Below, one piece after another: positions 53,911 through 63,278 of a stretch of DNA of 64,000 nucleotides. The notes under the pieces are model-generated. The model was not told the origin of the DNA. It was given only the letters and a program-made list of their open reading frames with translations, and searched no databases. Each line of letters opens with the position of its first letter. Position 1 is the first letter of the stretch. This stretch comes from Streptacidiphilus sp. P02-A3a (GTDB taxonomy: Bacteria > Actinomycetota > Actinomycetes > Streptomycetales > Streptomycetaceae): positions 2,427,922 through 2,491,921 of the forward strand of contig NZ_CP048289.1 in NCBI RefSeq assembly GCF_014084105.1. The letters are read 5' to 3'. The translations under genes were made by a program, and so were the position numbers.

Positions 53911-54687
53911 ATGCCCGAGGTCACCGCACCCTACGCGCCCGGCACCCCCTGTTGGGTCGACCTGATGGTCCCCGATCAGCAGGCTGCCCTCGACTTCTAC
54001 CGCGACCTGTTCGGCTGGCAGGGCGAGATCGGTCCGCCGGAGACCGGCGGGTACTCCGTGTGCACCAGGAACGGGCGGCCGGTGGCCGGGATCGGCCCGG
54101 TGCAGGCGCCGGACGCGCCCACCGTGTGGACCACCTACATCGCCAGCGACGACGCCCCGGCCACCCTCTCGGCGGTCACCGCCGCCGGCGGCACGCCGTT
54201 GACCGAGGTCATGGACGTGCTCACGCTCGGCCAGATGTTCCTGGCGGCGGACCCGGCCGGGGCGGTCTTCGGGGTCTGGGGCCACAAGGACTTCTTCGGC
54301 GCGGGCCTGGTCAACGAGCCCGGCGCGCTGGTCTGGAACGAGTGCAACTCCCGCGGGGCCGACGCCGCCTCGGTGTTCTACGCCGCCGCCTTCGGGGTGA
54401 CCTTCACCGAGGCCGAGGGCATGGGCGGCTACCGGGAGATCCGGGTCGACGGCCGGGTCGTCGGCGGCCTGCAACAGATGAAGCCGCCCTACTTCACCCC
54501 GGAGACGCCCTCGTACTGGGGCGTGTACTTCGCGGTGGACGACACCGACAGCACGGTGGACGCGGCGGTCAAGCGCCGGGCCGACGTGCTGGTGCCGCCG
54601 ACCGACAGCCCGGTCGGCCGGATCGCCACCCTGCGTGACCCCTGGGGCGCGACCTTCTCGGTGATCACCCCGAGCGCGCAGGGCTGA
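53911..54687 (+). CDS. Two-domain VOC (glyoxalase-like) protein
   Basis: 258 residues with two vicinal-oxygen-chelate domains: CWVDLMVPDQQAALDFYRDL to about residue 120, then VWNECNSRGADAASVFYAAA to the end (PTDSPVGRIATLRDPWG). It resembles the streptomycete hydroxylase/CFP30-like group of unknown substrate. The ATG at 53911 has GGAGG 5 nt upstream. Shares a strong bidirectional terminator with the convergent SnoaL-like gene. Confidence 0.85.
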   Translation: MPEVTAPYAPGTPCWVDLMVPDQQAALDFYRDLFGWQGEIGPPETGGYSVCTRNGRPVAGIGPVQAPDAPTVWTTYIASDDAPATLSAVTAAGGTPLTEVMDVLTLGQMFLAADPAGAVFGVWGHKDFFGAGLVNEPGALVWNECNSRGADAASVFYAAAFGVTFTEAEGMGGYREIRVDGRVVGGLQQMKPPYFTPETPSYWGVYFAVDDTDSTVDAAVKRRADVLVPPTDSPVGRIATLRDPWGATFSVITPSAQG

Positions 54688-54695
54688 CCGACAGC

Positions 54696-54731
54696 GACGG
54701 CGCGGGCCCCCCGAACGGGGCCCGCGCCGTC
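54696..54731. terminator. Bidirectional terminator
   Basis: GACGGCGCGGGCCCC and its exact complement (15 bp) around CCGAAC, between convergent genes ending at 54687 and 54747. Confidence 0.8.
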
Positions 54732-54746
54732 AGTACTGGTCCCGGC

Positions 54747-55406
54747 CTACTTGTCGTGGGCGACCGGGCAGCCGCCGGTCAGCGTGCCGAGGAAGGCGTT
54801 GGGGTCGTAGAAGTGCTCGACCTCCAGCAGTCGCAGGTCGTCGCTGACCTTGGCGATGCTCACGCCGTACATCTCCACCTGCTCGCCGCTGGGCTGGAAG
54901 CCCTTGTACTCGCCGGAGAAGGTGCCCCAGTGGCGCCAGCGGAAGGTGATGGTGGGGGGCGGCGACAGGACGTCCAGCACCTCCCAGTAGAAGCCCTCGG
55001 GGAAGGCCTGGTGGAAGACGTGGTGCGAGGACTCGAAGTCCTCGGCGCCCGCGGGGTAGAAGACGCTGTCGCCGATCAGGATGTTGTAGCTGCCGATGTC
55101 GGCGATGTCCTGGGCGCTGGCCCACTGGCCACCGTTGACCCGGGTACGGAACTGCTCGGTCACCATCGAGACCCAGGTGGCCGGGTCCTTCTTGTGCGAG
55201 ACCTCCATCTCGAAGACCTGGACGATGCTCTCGGCGATCGCTTCCAGCGACCCAGCCGCGTGCTGCGTGCTGCGCTGGCCCGGCATCACCGTGTGGGACA
55301 GGTGGTAGTCGGGGGTCTCCTCGCGCCAGTCGCCGGGCGCGGCGGCGGCGATGACCGCCTCGCGCCCCTGGAGCCAGAGGGGGGTTTCGGCTTGGGCGTC
55401 AGACAT
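54747..55406 (-). CDS. SnoaL/NTF2-like protein
   Basis: 219 residues. The core from about residue 65 on (GFYWEVLDVLSPPPTITFRW; GTFSGEYKGFQPSGEQVEMY; LRLLEVEHFYDPNAFLGTL) fits the SnoaL/ester-cyclase branch of the NTF2-like superfamily. The residues before it suggest an added helical module. Substrate unknown. Divergent from the AraC-type gene; a perfect 7-2-7 palindrome lies between them, 40 bp before this start. Confidence 0.75.
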   Translation of the reverse strand: MSDAQAETPLWLQGREAVIAAAAPGDWREETPDYHLSHTVMPGQRSTQHAAGSLEAIAESIVQVFEMEVSHKKDPATWVSMVTEQFRTRVNGGQWASAQDIADIGSYNILIGDSVFYPAGAEDFESSHHVFHQAFPEGFYWEVLDVLSPPPTITFRWRHWGTFSGEYKGFQPSGEQVEMYGVSIAKVSDDLRLLEVEHFYDPNAFLGTLTGGCPVAHDK

Positions 55407-55445
55407 GGGCTGTTGGGCCTTTGCTCAGGAGGCAGGTGTCGAGCA

Positions 55446-55461
55446 GATGATACCTATCATC
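55446..55461. promoter_or_regulatory. Perfect palindrome in divergent promoter region
   Basis: GATGATA-CC-TATCATC, a 16-bp exact inverted repeat in AT-rich DNA between the SnoaL-like gene and the AraC-type gene. It is a candidate operator for both. Confidence 0.6.
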
Positions 55462-55539
55462 CCCATCAATTCTTGAACTCTGGACAACCGCCCGCCGCCA
55501 CCGTTTCTTCAGGCATCGTCGCCGGGTAACCTCGTGCCC

Positions 55540-55944
55540 ATGAACCCGCACGATCTCGCCGGCCTCGCGCGGCTGCGCCGGGCGCGGGATCTGATGGACC
55601 GCGACTACGCCAGCCCGCTGGACGTACCGACGCTGGCCCGGCACGCGCTGATGTCACCCGCGCACTTCTCCCGGCGGTTCCGGGCGGCCTACGGCGAGAC
55701 CCCGTACAGCTACCTGATGACCCGCCGGATCGAGCGGGCGATGGCGCTGCTCCGCGGCGGCATGAGCGTGACCGACGCCTGCATGGAGGTCGGCTGCACC
55801 TCGCTCGGCTCGTTCAGCTCGCGGTTCACCGAGGTCGTCGGGGTCACACCGAGCGAGTACCGGCTGCGCGAGCACGCCGCGGTGGCCGCGATGCCCGCCT
55901 GCGTGGCGATGGTGCGCACCCGCCCGAGCCGCGACCAGCGCTGA
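55540..55944 (+). CDS. AraC-type HTH protein, DNA-binding domain only
   Basis: 134 residues with both AraC helix-turn-helix motifs (DVPTLARHALMSPAHFSRRF; VTDACMEVGCTSLGSFSSRF, ending VGVTPSEYRL) and no ligand-binding arm. The ATG at 55540 is preferred; TAACCT (55527-55532) could be a -10 box for a leaderless mRNA. An adjacent VOC gene follows at 61 bp, an arrangement repeated in many actinomycetes, where the regulator controls the VOC protein. Confidence 0.88.
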   Translation: MNPHDLAGLARLRRARDLMDRDYASPLDVPTLARHALMSPAHFSRRFRAAYGETPYSYLMTRRIERAMALLRGGMSVTDACMEVGCTSLGSFSSRFTEVVGVTPSEYRLREHAAVAAMPACVAMVRTRPSRDQR

Positions 55945-56004
55945 CCGGCCCCGGTTCGGCGGGACCGCGAGCGGTTGTCGGAGCCGCCGCCTAGGGTTGG
56001 CGGC

Positions 56005-56415
56005 ATGACCATCGCGCTCCAGTACTGCCACATCACCGTCAACGACGTGGACCAGTCGCTCGGCTTCTACCGGGACGCGCTGGGCCTGGAGGTGCGCAAC
56101 GACGTCGCCTCCGGCGGGTTCCGCTGGGTGACCCTGGGCAGCCCGGACCAGCCCGGACTGGAGATCGTCCTCTCGGAGCCGCACGCCGGGCGCTCCCAGG
56201 CCGACGGCGACGTGCTCCAGGAACTGCTCACCAAGGGCGTGCTGCCGAGCGTGGTGTTCCGCACCGACGACCTGGAGGCCACCTTCGAGCGGGTGCGGGC
56301 CTCCGGCGCCGATGTCCTGCAGGAGCCCACCGACCAGCCCTGGGGTCCGCGCGACGGCGCGGTCCGCGACCCGTCGGGCAACCTGGTCCGGATCGCCCAG
56401 GCCCCCAGGGAGTAG
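56005..56415 (+). CDS. VOC (glyoxalase-like) family protein
   Basis: 136 residues, one VOC pair: MTIALQYCHITVNDVDQSLG, FYRDALGLEVRND at the N-terminus, then LPSVVFRTDDLEATFERVR and RDPSGNLVRIAQAP. The metal-binding positions H and E/D are plausible (YCHITV; GLEIVL). TAGGGT at 55992-55997 may serve as -10 for a leaderless start. Substrate unknown, possibly an antibiotic or methylglyoxal-type compound. Confidence 0.88.
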   Translation: MTIALQYCHITVNDVDQSLGFYRDALGLEVRNDVASGGFRWVTLGSPDQPGLEIVLSEPHAGRSQADGDVLQELLTKGVLPSVVFRTDDLEATFERVRASGADVLQEPTDQPWGPRDGAVRDPSGNLVRIAQAPRE

Positions 56416-56438
56416 CCCCGCCCGCCGGACCGGGGGGC

Positions 56439-57611
56439 TCAGGCGATGCGGCGGGGCCGGTCCTGGGCCGGGTGGTCGTGGTGGATCGGGCCGCCGTGCG
56501 CGCTGAGCGGCAGGCAGCTGCCGCCGCGCCGGTGGGCGACGATCTCGGCGGCGACCGCCACCGCGGTCTCCTCCGGGGTGCGGGCGCCGAGGTCGAGGCC
56601 GATCGGGGAGCGCAGCCGGTTCAGTTCCAGGTCGGTCAGCCCGGACTCGCGCAGCCGGTCGAGCCGGTCCCGGTGGGTGCGCCGGGAGCCCATCGCGCCG
56701 ACGAAGCCCAGTGGCATCCGCAGCGCCCGCTCCAGCAGCGGGATGTCGAACTTCGCGTCGTGGGTCAGCACGCACAGCGCGGTCCGGCCGTCCAGCCGTC
56801 CGGCGGCGGCCTCGGCGTCCAGGTAGCGGTGCGGCCAGTCCACCACCACCTGGTCGGCGCCGGGGAAGCGGCGCTCGGTGGCGAACACCGGCCGGGCGTC
56901 GCAGACGGTGACGTGGTAGCCGAGGAAGCCGCCGATCCGGGCCACCGCCCCGGCGAAGTCGATGGCACCGAAGACGATCATGCGCGGCGCGGGGACGTGC
57001 GACTCGACGAAGAAGACGGCGGTGTGCGCCGCCGCGGGGTCGCACGGGCGGCCGTCCAGGGCCAGCGTGAACTGCCCGGTGCGGCCCGCCTCCAGCATCG
57101 CCCGGGCCTGGACCGCGGCGGCGCTCTCCAGCGCCGCGCTGTCCGGGACCCTCGCGGCCAGCGAGCCGTGGTGGGTGTCGGCGGTCACCGCGAGGGTGGC
57201 GCCGGTCAGCGCCGCCGGTCCGTCGATCACCCGGACCAGCGCCACCGGGCTGCCCGAGGCCAGGTAGGCCAGCCCGGCGTCCAACCCCGGGTCGGCCCCG
57301 GGGACGACCCGCTGGACGAAGACGTCGATGATGCCGCCGCAGGTCAGGCCGACCGCGAAGGCGTCCTCGTCGCTGAAGCCGAAGCGGTGCAGCACCGGGT
57401 CGCCGTCGGCCAGGGCCTGCTGGCACAGCTCGTAGACCGCCCCCTCCACACAGCCGCCCGACACGCTGCCGACGGCCTCGCCGTCGGCGTCCACGGCCAG
57501 GGCCGCCCCCGGGTCGCGCGGGGCGCTCCCGGAGACGGACACCACCGTGGCCACGGCGAAGGAGCGTCCGGCACGGTGCCAGGCGTCGAGTCGGTCGGCG
57601 ATGTCCTGCAT
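56439..57611 (-). CDS. xdhC: XdhC-type molybdenum cofactor insertion factor
   Basis: 390 residues with an N-terminal XdhC/CoxI domain (AVATVVSVSGSAPRDPGAAL; SVSGGCVEGAVYE; GLTCGGIIDVFV) and a C-terminal Rossmann domain (MIVFGAIDFAGAVARIGGFL; GFVGAMGSRRTHRDR). In Rhodobacter XdhC binds and loads sulfurated molybdenum cofactor onto xanthine dehydrogenase. Last gene of the minus-strand xdh-permease run, consistent with serving the enzyme encoded at 59450-63278. Confidence 0.92.
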   Translation of the reverse strand: MQDIADRLDAWHRAGRSFAVATVVSVSGSAPRDPGAALAVDADGEAVGSVSGGCVEGAVYELCQQALADGDPVLHRFGFSDEDAFAVGLTCGGIIDVFVQRVVPGADPGLDAGLAYLASGSPVALVRVIDGPAALTGATLAVTADTHHGSLAARVPDSAALESAAAVQARAMLEAGRTGQFTLALDGRPCDPAAAHTAVFFVESHVPAPRMIVFGAIDFAGAVARIGGFLGYHVTVCDARPVFATERRFPGADQVVVDWPHRYLDAEAAAGRLDGRTALCVLTHDAKFDIPLLERALRMPLGFVGAMGSRRTHRDRLDRLRESGLTDLELNRLRSPIGLDLGARTPEETAVAVAAEIVAHRRGGSCLPLSAHGGPIHHDHPAQDRPRRIA

Positions 57612-57681
57612 GCTGCGGCGCTCCTTCGACGGTCGGAATGGGGGAGGAGGGGGCGGTGACTACCGGGTCGTCGCGGAGGGG

Positions 57682-59160
57682 TCAGTGCACGCCGAGGAGT
57701 GACTGGATCGGGCCGATGAAGAAGTAGACGAGGAACACCACGGTCAGCCCCCACATCAGGCCGCCCGGCTCGCGCCACTTCCCGGTCCCGGCCTTGATCG
57801 CGACGTAGGACAGGACGCCCGCGCCGACACCGGCGGTGATCGAGTACGTCATCGGCATGACCGCGCACATCAGGAACGCCGGGATGGCGATCTCCCGGTC
57901 GGCCCACGGGATGTGCCGGGCCTGGGCCATCATCATCGAGCCGACGACCACCAGTGCCGCCGCCGCGACCTGCCCGGGCACGACCTGGGCGAGCGGGGAG
58001 AAGAACAGCATCAGCGCGAACACCCCGCCGGTGACCACGCTGGCCAGACCGGTACGCGCGCCCTCGCCGACGCCGGTGGCGGACTCCACGAAGACGGTGT
58101 TGCCGGAGGCTCCGGCCAGACCGCCCATGATCCCGCCCGCGCCGTCCACCAGCAGGGCCTTGGTCAGGCCCGGCATCCGGCCCTGCTCGTCGGCCAGTCC
58201 GGCCTCGGTGCCGACGCCGATGATGGTGGCCATCGCGTCGAAGAAGCCGGCCAGGACCAGGGTGAAGACCGCGACCGAGGCGCTGATGAAGCCCATGCCG
58301 TTCTTGCCGCCGCTGAACGCGCCGAAGACGTCGATATGGCCGAAGAGGCCGAAGTCCGGCGCCGAGAACGGGCTGCCGTGCAGCGTCGGGACGGAGGTGG
58401 CGCCGCCCCAGGTCGCCACCGGGACCAGGCCGCAGGCGTTGACGATCACCGCTAGCACGGTCCCGGAGACGATGCCGATCAGGATCGCGCCGGGCGTCCT
58501 GCGGGCCTGGAGCACGAAGATCAGCAGCAGCGTGAAGCCGAACAGCGCCACCGGCCAGCCCTGCAGGTGGCCCTCCGGGTTGGTGCCGAGCTGGACCGGG
58601 TTGGCCGGGTTGCGGCCCACGAACCCGGCGTTGACCAGGCCGATGAAGGCGATGAACAGCCCGATGCCCATGGTGATGGCGTGCTTGAGCGGCAGGGGTA
58701 TGCCGTTCATGACCCTCTCGCGCAGCCCGGAGACGACCATCAGCACGATCAGCGCACCGTAGATCACACAGAAGCCGAAGGCCTCGGACCAGGAGCAGTG
58801 CGGAACGATGATGGTGGACAGCGCGGCGGAGACGCCGAGCCCGGCGGCGGCGGCCAGCGGCACGTTGCCGATCAGGCCCATGCAGATGGTGGTGACCGCC
58901 GCGGCGAGCGCGGTGGCGGTGGTGATCTGACCGGAGTCGAGGTGGTGGCCGGTGATGTCCGCACCCGACAGCAGGATCGGGTTGAGGACGATGATGTAGG
59001 CCATGGCCATAAAGGTGGTGAGACCACCGCGGATCTCCGCGCCGACGGTCGAGCCACGCGCGCTGATCTTGAAGTAGGCGTCGAGGACGCCCTTCGGCGC
59101 TTGCGGCGGCAGCGACGCGGGGTCGCTGGTGATTCTGGATTCCGTGGGGATCTGGGTCAC
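57682..59160 (-). CDS. Purine permease (NCS2/AzgA type)
   Basis: 492 residues with about 12-13 membrane segments. The AzgA/GhxP-like group features are visible: TTFMAMAYIIVLNPILLSGA, GLGVSAALSTII, LKHAITMGIGLFIAFIGLV, TEAGLADEQGRMPGLTKALL and VTGGVFALMLFFSPLAQ. This group imports hypoxanthine, guanine or adenine by proton symport. GTG start at 59160 behind GGGAG. Placed between the xdh subunit genes and xdhC, so it probably supplies the dehydrogenase with substrate. Confidence 0.9.
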   Translation of the reverse strand: MTQIPTESRITSDPASLPPQAPKGVLDAYFKISARGSTVGAEIRGGLTTFMAMAYIIVLNPILLSGADITGHHLDSGQITTATALAAAVTTICMGLIGNVPLAAAAGLGVSAALSTIIVPHCSWSEAFGFCVIYGALIVLMVVSGLRERVMNGIPLPLKHAITMGIGLFIAFIGLVNAGFVGRNPANPVQLGTNPEGHLQGWPVALFGFTLLLIFVLQARRTPGAILIGIVSGTVLAVIVNACGLVPVATWGGATSVPTLHGSPFSAPDFGLFGHIDVFGAFSGGKNGMGFISASVAVFTLVLAGFFDAMATIIGVGTEAGLADEQGRMPGLTKALLVDGAGGIMGGLAGASGNTVFVESATGVGEGARTGLASVVTGGVFALMLFFSPLAQVVPGQVAAAALVVVGSMMMAQARHIPWADREIAIPAFLMCAVMPMTYSITAGVGAGVLSYVAIKAGTGKWREPGGLMWGLTVVFLVYFFIGPIQSLLGVH

Positions 59161-59329
59161 GGGTTCCACTCCCAAGGTTCATAGGGGGTTGGGGTGGGGC
59201 TCGCGGCCGACCTGGTGACCCGTCAGGTAGGGCGTGCAGGGGACGGTGCGGCTCGCTTGGTGGGGGTGCCTGGGTGCACGCGCCCCGGCGAGGGCGGCGT
59301 GCGGCGGTGTACTGATCCGGTGTGCCTGG

Positions 59330-59395
59330 GTACTGCGGTGCTGCGGTGCTGCGTGGTGCGGTACTGCGTGCTGCGGTGCTGCGTGGTGGTGCCGG
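59330..59395. repeat. Imperfect GTACTGCG/GTGCTGCG repeat tract
   Basis: The 289-bp gap between the purine permease and xdh genes contains a degenerate direct repeat of TGCGGTGCTGCGTGGTGCGG-type units (59330-59395). No gene is seen in this gap. It may form the leader of the permease mRNA or be simple-sequence expansion. Confidence 0.5.
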
Positions 59396-59449
59396 TGCCC
59401 CGGGGCGGTGGGGAAGACGGGACGCCGCCCCGGGGACGTGTGTGGCCGG

Positions 59450-61891
59450 TCAGGTGCCGGTGATGTGCTCCGGCCGGACCGGTACCCGGTTCAGCGCCAG
59501 GCCGGTCGCGGCCCGGATCGCCGAGACGATGGCCGGGGTGGAGGAGAGGGTGGGGGCCTCACCCACGCCGCGCAGCCCGTAGGGCGAGTGCGGGTCGGGG
59601 AGCTCCAGGATCTCGACCGGCTGCGGCGGGGTGTCCAGGATGGTGGGGATCAGGTAGTCGGTGAAGGAGGGGTTACGCACCTTCCCGTCCCGGGTGATGA
59701 TCTCCTCCATCACCGCGAGCCCGAGGCCCTGGGTGGAGCCGCCCTGGATCTGGCCGATCACCGACAGCGGGTTGAGCGCCTTGCCGACGTCCTGGCAGGC
59801 GGCCAGCTCGACCACCTTGACCAGGCCCAGCTCCACGTCCACGTCCACCACCGCGCGGTGCGCGCAGAAGGTGTACTGCACGTGGCCGAAGCCCTGGCCG
59901 GTCTCCTTGTCGAAGGGGACGGTGGGCCGGTGGTGGTGCTCCCGGGTCAGGTCGATGGCCTGGTCGCCGAGCAGGTCGACGATGGAGACCAGCACCCCGC
60001 TGGAGGCGGAGACCACCTTGCCGCCGACCAGCGACAGGTCGTTGCTGGTCCAGCCGTAGCGGCTGCGGCCCAGGTTGAACAGCTCGTTGCGGACCGCCTC
60101 GGCGGCCAGCTTCACCGCGCCGCCGGTCATGTACGTCTGCCGCGAGGCGGAGGTGGAACCGGCCGAGCCGACCTCGGTGTTGGCCGGGTGGATGGTCACC
60201 CGCTCCACACCCAGCTCGGTCCGGGCGATCTGCCCGTGCACGGTCACCCCGCCCTGGCCGACCTCGGCCATCGCGGTGTGCACCATCGCCACCGGCTCGC
60301 CGCCGATCACCTCCAGCCGGACCCGCGCGGTGGAGTAGTCGTCGAAGCCCTCGGAGAAGCCGACGTTCTTCAGGCCGACCGCGTAGCCCACGCCGCGCAC
60401 GATGCCCTCGCCGTGCGAGGTGTTCGACAGCGCCCCGGGCAGCTCCCGGACGTCCAGGACGGGGGTGCGGCTCGCAGAGCCTCCGTCAAGGGCGGCGGCG
60501 GGCGACGGGTGGGCGGTGCCCAGCGGGGGCGGCAGCGGCAGGTCCTTGACCCTCCGCAGCAGCTCCGCGACCGGCGCCGGGGCGTCGATCTGCTGTCCGG
60601 TGGGCAGGTACGAGCCCTGCGAGACGGCGTTCAGCTGCCGCAGCTCGACCGGGTCCATGCCCAGCTCGGCGGCCAGCCGGTCCAGCTGGGTCTCGTAGGC
60701 GAAGCACGCCTGCACCGCGCCGAAGCCGCGCATCGCGCCGCAGGACGGGTTGTTGCTGTACAGCGCGACCGCCAGCACGTCCACGTTCGGGATCTCGTAC
60801 GGGCCGACCGACAGCGAGGAGGCGTTGCCGACCACGGCCGGGGAGGCGGAGGCGTACGCGCCGCCGTCCAGCACGATCCGGGCCTGCATGTAGACCAGCT
60901 TGCCGTCGCGGGTCGCCCCGTGCTCGTAGTGCATCCTCGCCGGGTGGCGGTGGACGTGCCCGAAGAAGGACTCCTCGCGGGAGTACACGATCTTCACCGG
61001 CTTGCCGGTGCGCTGCGCCAGCAGGCAGGCGTGGATCTGCATCGACAGGTCCTCGCGCCCGCCGAACGCGCCGCCGACCCCGGCCAGGGTCAGCCGCACC
61101 TTGTTCTCCGGCAGGCCCAGCACCGGCGCGATCTGCTGCCGGTCGACGTGCAGCCACTGGGTGGCGATGTACAGGTCGATGCCGCCGTCCTCGGCGGGCA
61201 CCGCCAGCCCGGACTCCGGACCGAGGAAGGCCTGGTCCTGCATGCCGACCTCGTAGTCACCGCTGACCACGACGTCCGCCAGGGCCCGGACCTCGTCGCT
61301 GACGCCGAGGCCGGAGACCACCTTCTGCTGGTGCACGATGTTGCCGGAGGCGTGGCCCCGGTACTCGTGCGGCTCGTGCACGTAGCCGTGGGTCTGCGGG
61401 TCGAGGCACTGCTCCTCGGTGGTGATCGGGGTGAGCACCTCGTACTCGACCTTGACCTTCGCCAGGGCGCGCCGCGCGGTCTCCGGGTGGTCGGCGGCGA
61501 CGATCGCCACCGCCTCGCCGTGGTACCGGATCTGGTCGATGGCCAGCGCCGGCTGGTCCTGGATCTCCAGGCCGTAGAGCTTGCTGCCGGGGATGTCCTC
61601 GTGGGTGAGCAGCGCGTACACGCCGGGCAGCGTCAGCGCCTCGGAGATGTCCACGGACAGGATCCGGGCCCGGGCGTGCGGCGCGCGCAGCGCCATGCCC
61701 CAGAGCATGTCCTCGTGCCACAGGTCGGAGGAGTAGGCGAACTCGCCCCTGACCTTGAGCGTGCCGTCCGGGCGCAGCGGCGAGCCGCCGATGCCGTCCG
61801 GGTGCGCGGTGGTGATGTCCTGGAGGTTCTTCTCGCCCCGGATGGTCCGGGTCCCGGACGTTCCGGCGGCCGTGGTCCTGCTGCGCGTCAC
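59450..61891 (-). CDS. Xanthine dehydrogenase, molybdopterin subunit
   Basis: 813-residue catalytic subunit oxidising hypoxanthine and xanthine to urate. Cofactor-binding parts: GGAFGGREDLSMQIHA, MRGFGAVQACFAYETQLDRL (substrate Arg region), EVGQGGVTVHGQIA and the catalytic Glu in LRGVGEAPTLS near the C-terminus. GTG at 61891 with GGAGG 7 nt upstream and a 4-bp overlap with the 2Fe-2S gene. A linker at about residue 480 (Pro/Ala-rich) is longer than usual. Part of the FAD, 2Fe-2S, Mo operon order. Confidence 0.95.
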   Translation of the reverse strand: MTRSRTTAAGTSGTRTIRGEKNLQDITTAHPDGIGGSPLRPDGTLKVRGEFAYSSDLWHEDMLWGMALRAPHARARILSVDISEALTLPGVYALLTHEDIPGSKLYGLEIQDQPALAIDQIRYHGEAVAIVAADHPETARRALAKVKVEYEVLTPITTEEQCLDPQTHGYVHEPHEYRGHASGNIVHQQKVVSGLGVSDEVRALADVVVSGDYEVGMQDQAFLGPESGLAVPAEDGGIDLYIATQWLHVDRQQIAPVLGLPENKVRLTLAGVGGAFGGREDLSMQIHACLLAQRTGKPVKIVYSREESFFGHVHRHPARMHYEHGATRDGKLVYMQARIVLDGGAYASASPAVVGNASSLSVGPYEIPNVDVLAVALYSNNPSCGAMRGFGAVQACFAYETQLDRLAAELGMDPVELRQLNAVSQGSYLPTGQQIDAPAPVAELLRRVKDLPLPPPLGTAHPSPAAALDGGSASRTPVLDVRELPGALSNTSHGEGIVRGVGYAVGLKNVGFSEGFDDYSTARVRLEVIGGEPVAMVHTAMAEVGQGGVTVHGQIARTELGVERVTIHPANTEVGSAGSTSASRQTYMTGGAVKLAAEAVRNELFNLGRSRYGWTSNDLSLVGGKVVSASSGVLVSIVDLLGDQAIDLTREHHHRPTVPFDKETGQGFGHVQYTFCAHRAVVDVDVELGLVKVVELAACQDVGKALNPLSVIGQIQGGSTQGLGLAVMEEIITRDGKVRNPSFTDYLIPTILDTPPQPVEILELPDPHSPYGLRGVGEAPTLSSTPAIVSAIRAATGLALNRVPVRPEHITGT

Positions 61892-62376
61892 TGGGACACC
61901 TCCGACTGGTGACAGGTGCGGGCGGAGGCCAGCCGGACCGCGTCCATGATCTTCTCGTAGCCGGTGCAGCGGCACAGGTTGCCGGACAGGGCCTCGCGGA
62001 TGTCGTTGTCGCTGGGCTGCGGCTCGCGGGCGAGCAGGTCGTGGGTCTGCACCAGCAGCCCCGGGGTGCAGAAGCCGCACTGGACCGCCCCGGCGTCGAT
62101 GAACGCCTGCTGCACCGGGTCGAGCCCGGTCTCGGCGTCCGCCAGGCCCTCGACCGTGCGGACCTCGCGGCCCTGCACCTGGCCCGCCGCCACCAGGCAG
62201 CCGCAGACCGGCGAGCCGTCCAGGTAGACCGTGCAGGAGCCGCACTCGCCCTGCTCGCAGGCGTTCTTGGAGCCGGGCAGGCCGAGGCGTTCGCGCAGCA
62301 TGAACAGCAGGCTCTCGCCCTCCCACACGTCGTCCGCTTCGACCTCACGGCCGTTGGCGTTGAAGGTCACCCTCAT
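61888..62376 (-). CDS. Xanthine dehydrogenase, 2Fe-2S subunit
   Basis: 162 residues. First cluster cysteines CEQGECGSC and a later C (SPVCGCL); second cluster CGFCTPG and CRCTGYEK. Electron-transfer subunit linking the Mo and FAD subunits. ATG at 62376 with GAGGAG upstream; overlaps both neighbours by 4 bp, so the three subunits are translated in one block. Confidence 0.95.
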   Translation of the reverse strand: MRVTFNANGREVEADDVWEGESLLFMLRERLGLPGSKNACEQGECGSCTVYLDGSPVCGCLVAAGQVQGREVRTVEGLADAETGLDPVQQAFIDAGAVQCGFCTPGLLVQTHDLLAREPQPSDNDIREALSGNLCRCTGYEKIMDAVRLASARTCHQSEVSQ

Positions 62377-63278
62377 GCTGCGCTCCTCAGCGACTGCGTG
62401 TAATCGGTCCAGGTCCAGGTCAGGGTGCGGCGGGCCATCACCGCGAGCGCGTGGCGCCGGTACGAGGCGGTGCCGCGGACGTCGTCGATGGGCGACGCGG
62501 AGGCCGCGACCAGCTCGCCGAAGCGCTGGACGGCCGCCGGGCCGATCAGCCCGCCGGTACGCCACAGGTCGCGCTCGGCCAGCTCACCGGCGAGGAAGTC
62601 CTCGGCGGGGACGGCGCGGCGCGGGGTCGGCGCGGCGGAACCGATGCCGGTGCCGACGGTGCCGGTGCGGGGGTGCAGCGCGAAGCCGAACGCGCAGACC
62701 GCGATGACCATGGCGTTGCGGGTGCCGATCTTCGAGAACTGCTGCGGTCCGTCCGCGACCGGGATCCGGACCGCGCGGATCAGCTCGTCCGGCTCCAGCG
62801 AGTTGCGCTTGACCCCGACGTAGAAGTCGTCGATGGCGATCAGCCGGGTGCCGCGCACGGAGGCGGCCTCGACGAACACGTCCCGCCCGGCCGCCAGCAG
62901 CGCGGGGTGGGCGTCACCGGCGGGGGAGGCCCCGCCGAGGTTGCCGCCCACGCTGCCCCGGTTGCGGATCTGCGGCGAGCCCACGGTGTTGCCCGCGAGC
63001 GCCAGACCGGGCAGTTGCACCGAGAGCTCCCGGGTGATCCTGGCGTACGGCACTGCCGCGCCGAGCCGGACCACCTCGCCCCGCTGTCCCTCGAAGGTGC
63101 CGGTCTCCCAGGTGGTCAGCTCGGTGATCCGGTTCAGGTCGAGCAGCGCGGCGGGCCGGTGGCGGTCGAAGTTGAGCTCGACCATCACGTCGGTGCCGCC
63201 GGAGATCGGCAGTGCGGACGGGTTCTCGGCCTTCGCCGCGAGTGCCTCGTCCCAGGTGGCGGGCCGCAGGAACTCCAT
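62373..63278 (-). CDS. Xanthine dehydrogenase, FAD subunit
   Basis: 301-residue FAD-binding subunit (FAD_binding_5 plus CO_deh_flav_C). Motifs: LPISGGTDVMVELNFDRH, NTVGSPQIRNRGSVGGNLGG (FAD-binding), SKIGTRNAMVIAVCAFGFAL. Passes electrons to NAD+. First gene of the minus-strand operon; ATG at 63278 behind GAGGAG. Confidence 0.95.
   Translation of the reverse strand: MEFLRPATWDEALAAKAENPSALPISGGTDVMVELNFDRHRPAALLDLNRITELTTWETGTFEGQRGEVVRLGAAVPYARITRELSVQLPGLALAGNTVGSPQIRNRGSVGGNLGGASPAGDAHPALLAAGRDVFVEAASVRGTRLIAIDDFYVGVKRNSLEPDELIRAVRIPVADGPQQFSKIGTRNAMVIAVCAFGFALHPRTGTVGTGIGSAAPTPRRAVPAEDFLAGELAERDLWRTGGLIGPAAVQRFGELVAASASPIDDVRGTASYRRHALAVMARRTLTWTWTDYTQSLRSAA

Noticed and set aside
59330..59395. 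Possible CRISPR or minisatellite
   Set aside because: Units are short, imperfect and lack spacers; no Cas gene is in the window. Kept only as a simple repeat.
59234..61912. 892-codon open frame on the plus strand opposite the xanthine dehydrogenase gene
   Set aside because: His/Arg/Gly-rich low-complexity translation; the true gene is the minus-strand molybdopterin subunit.
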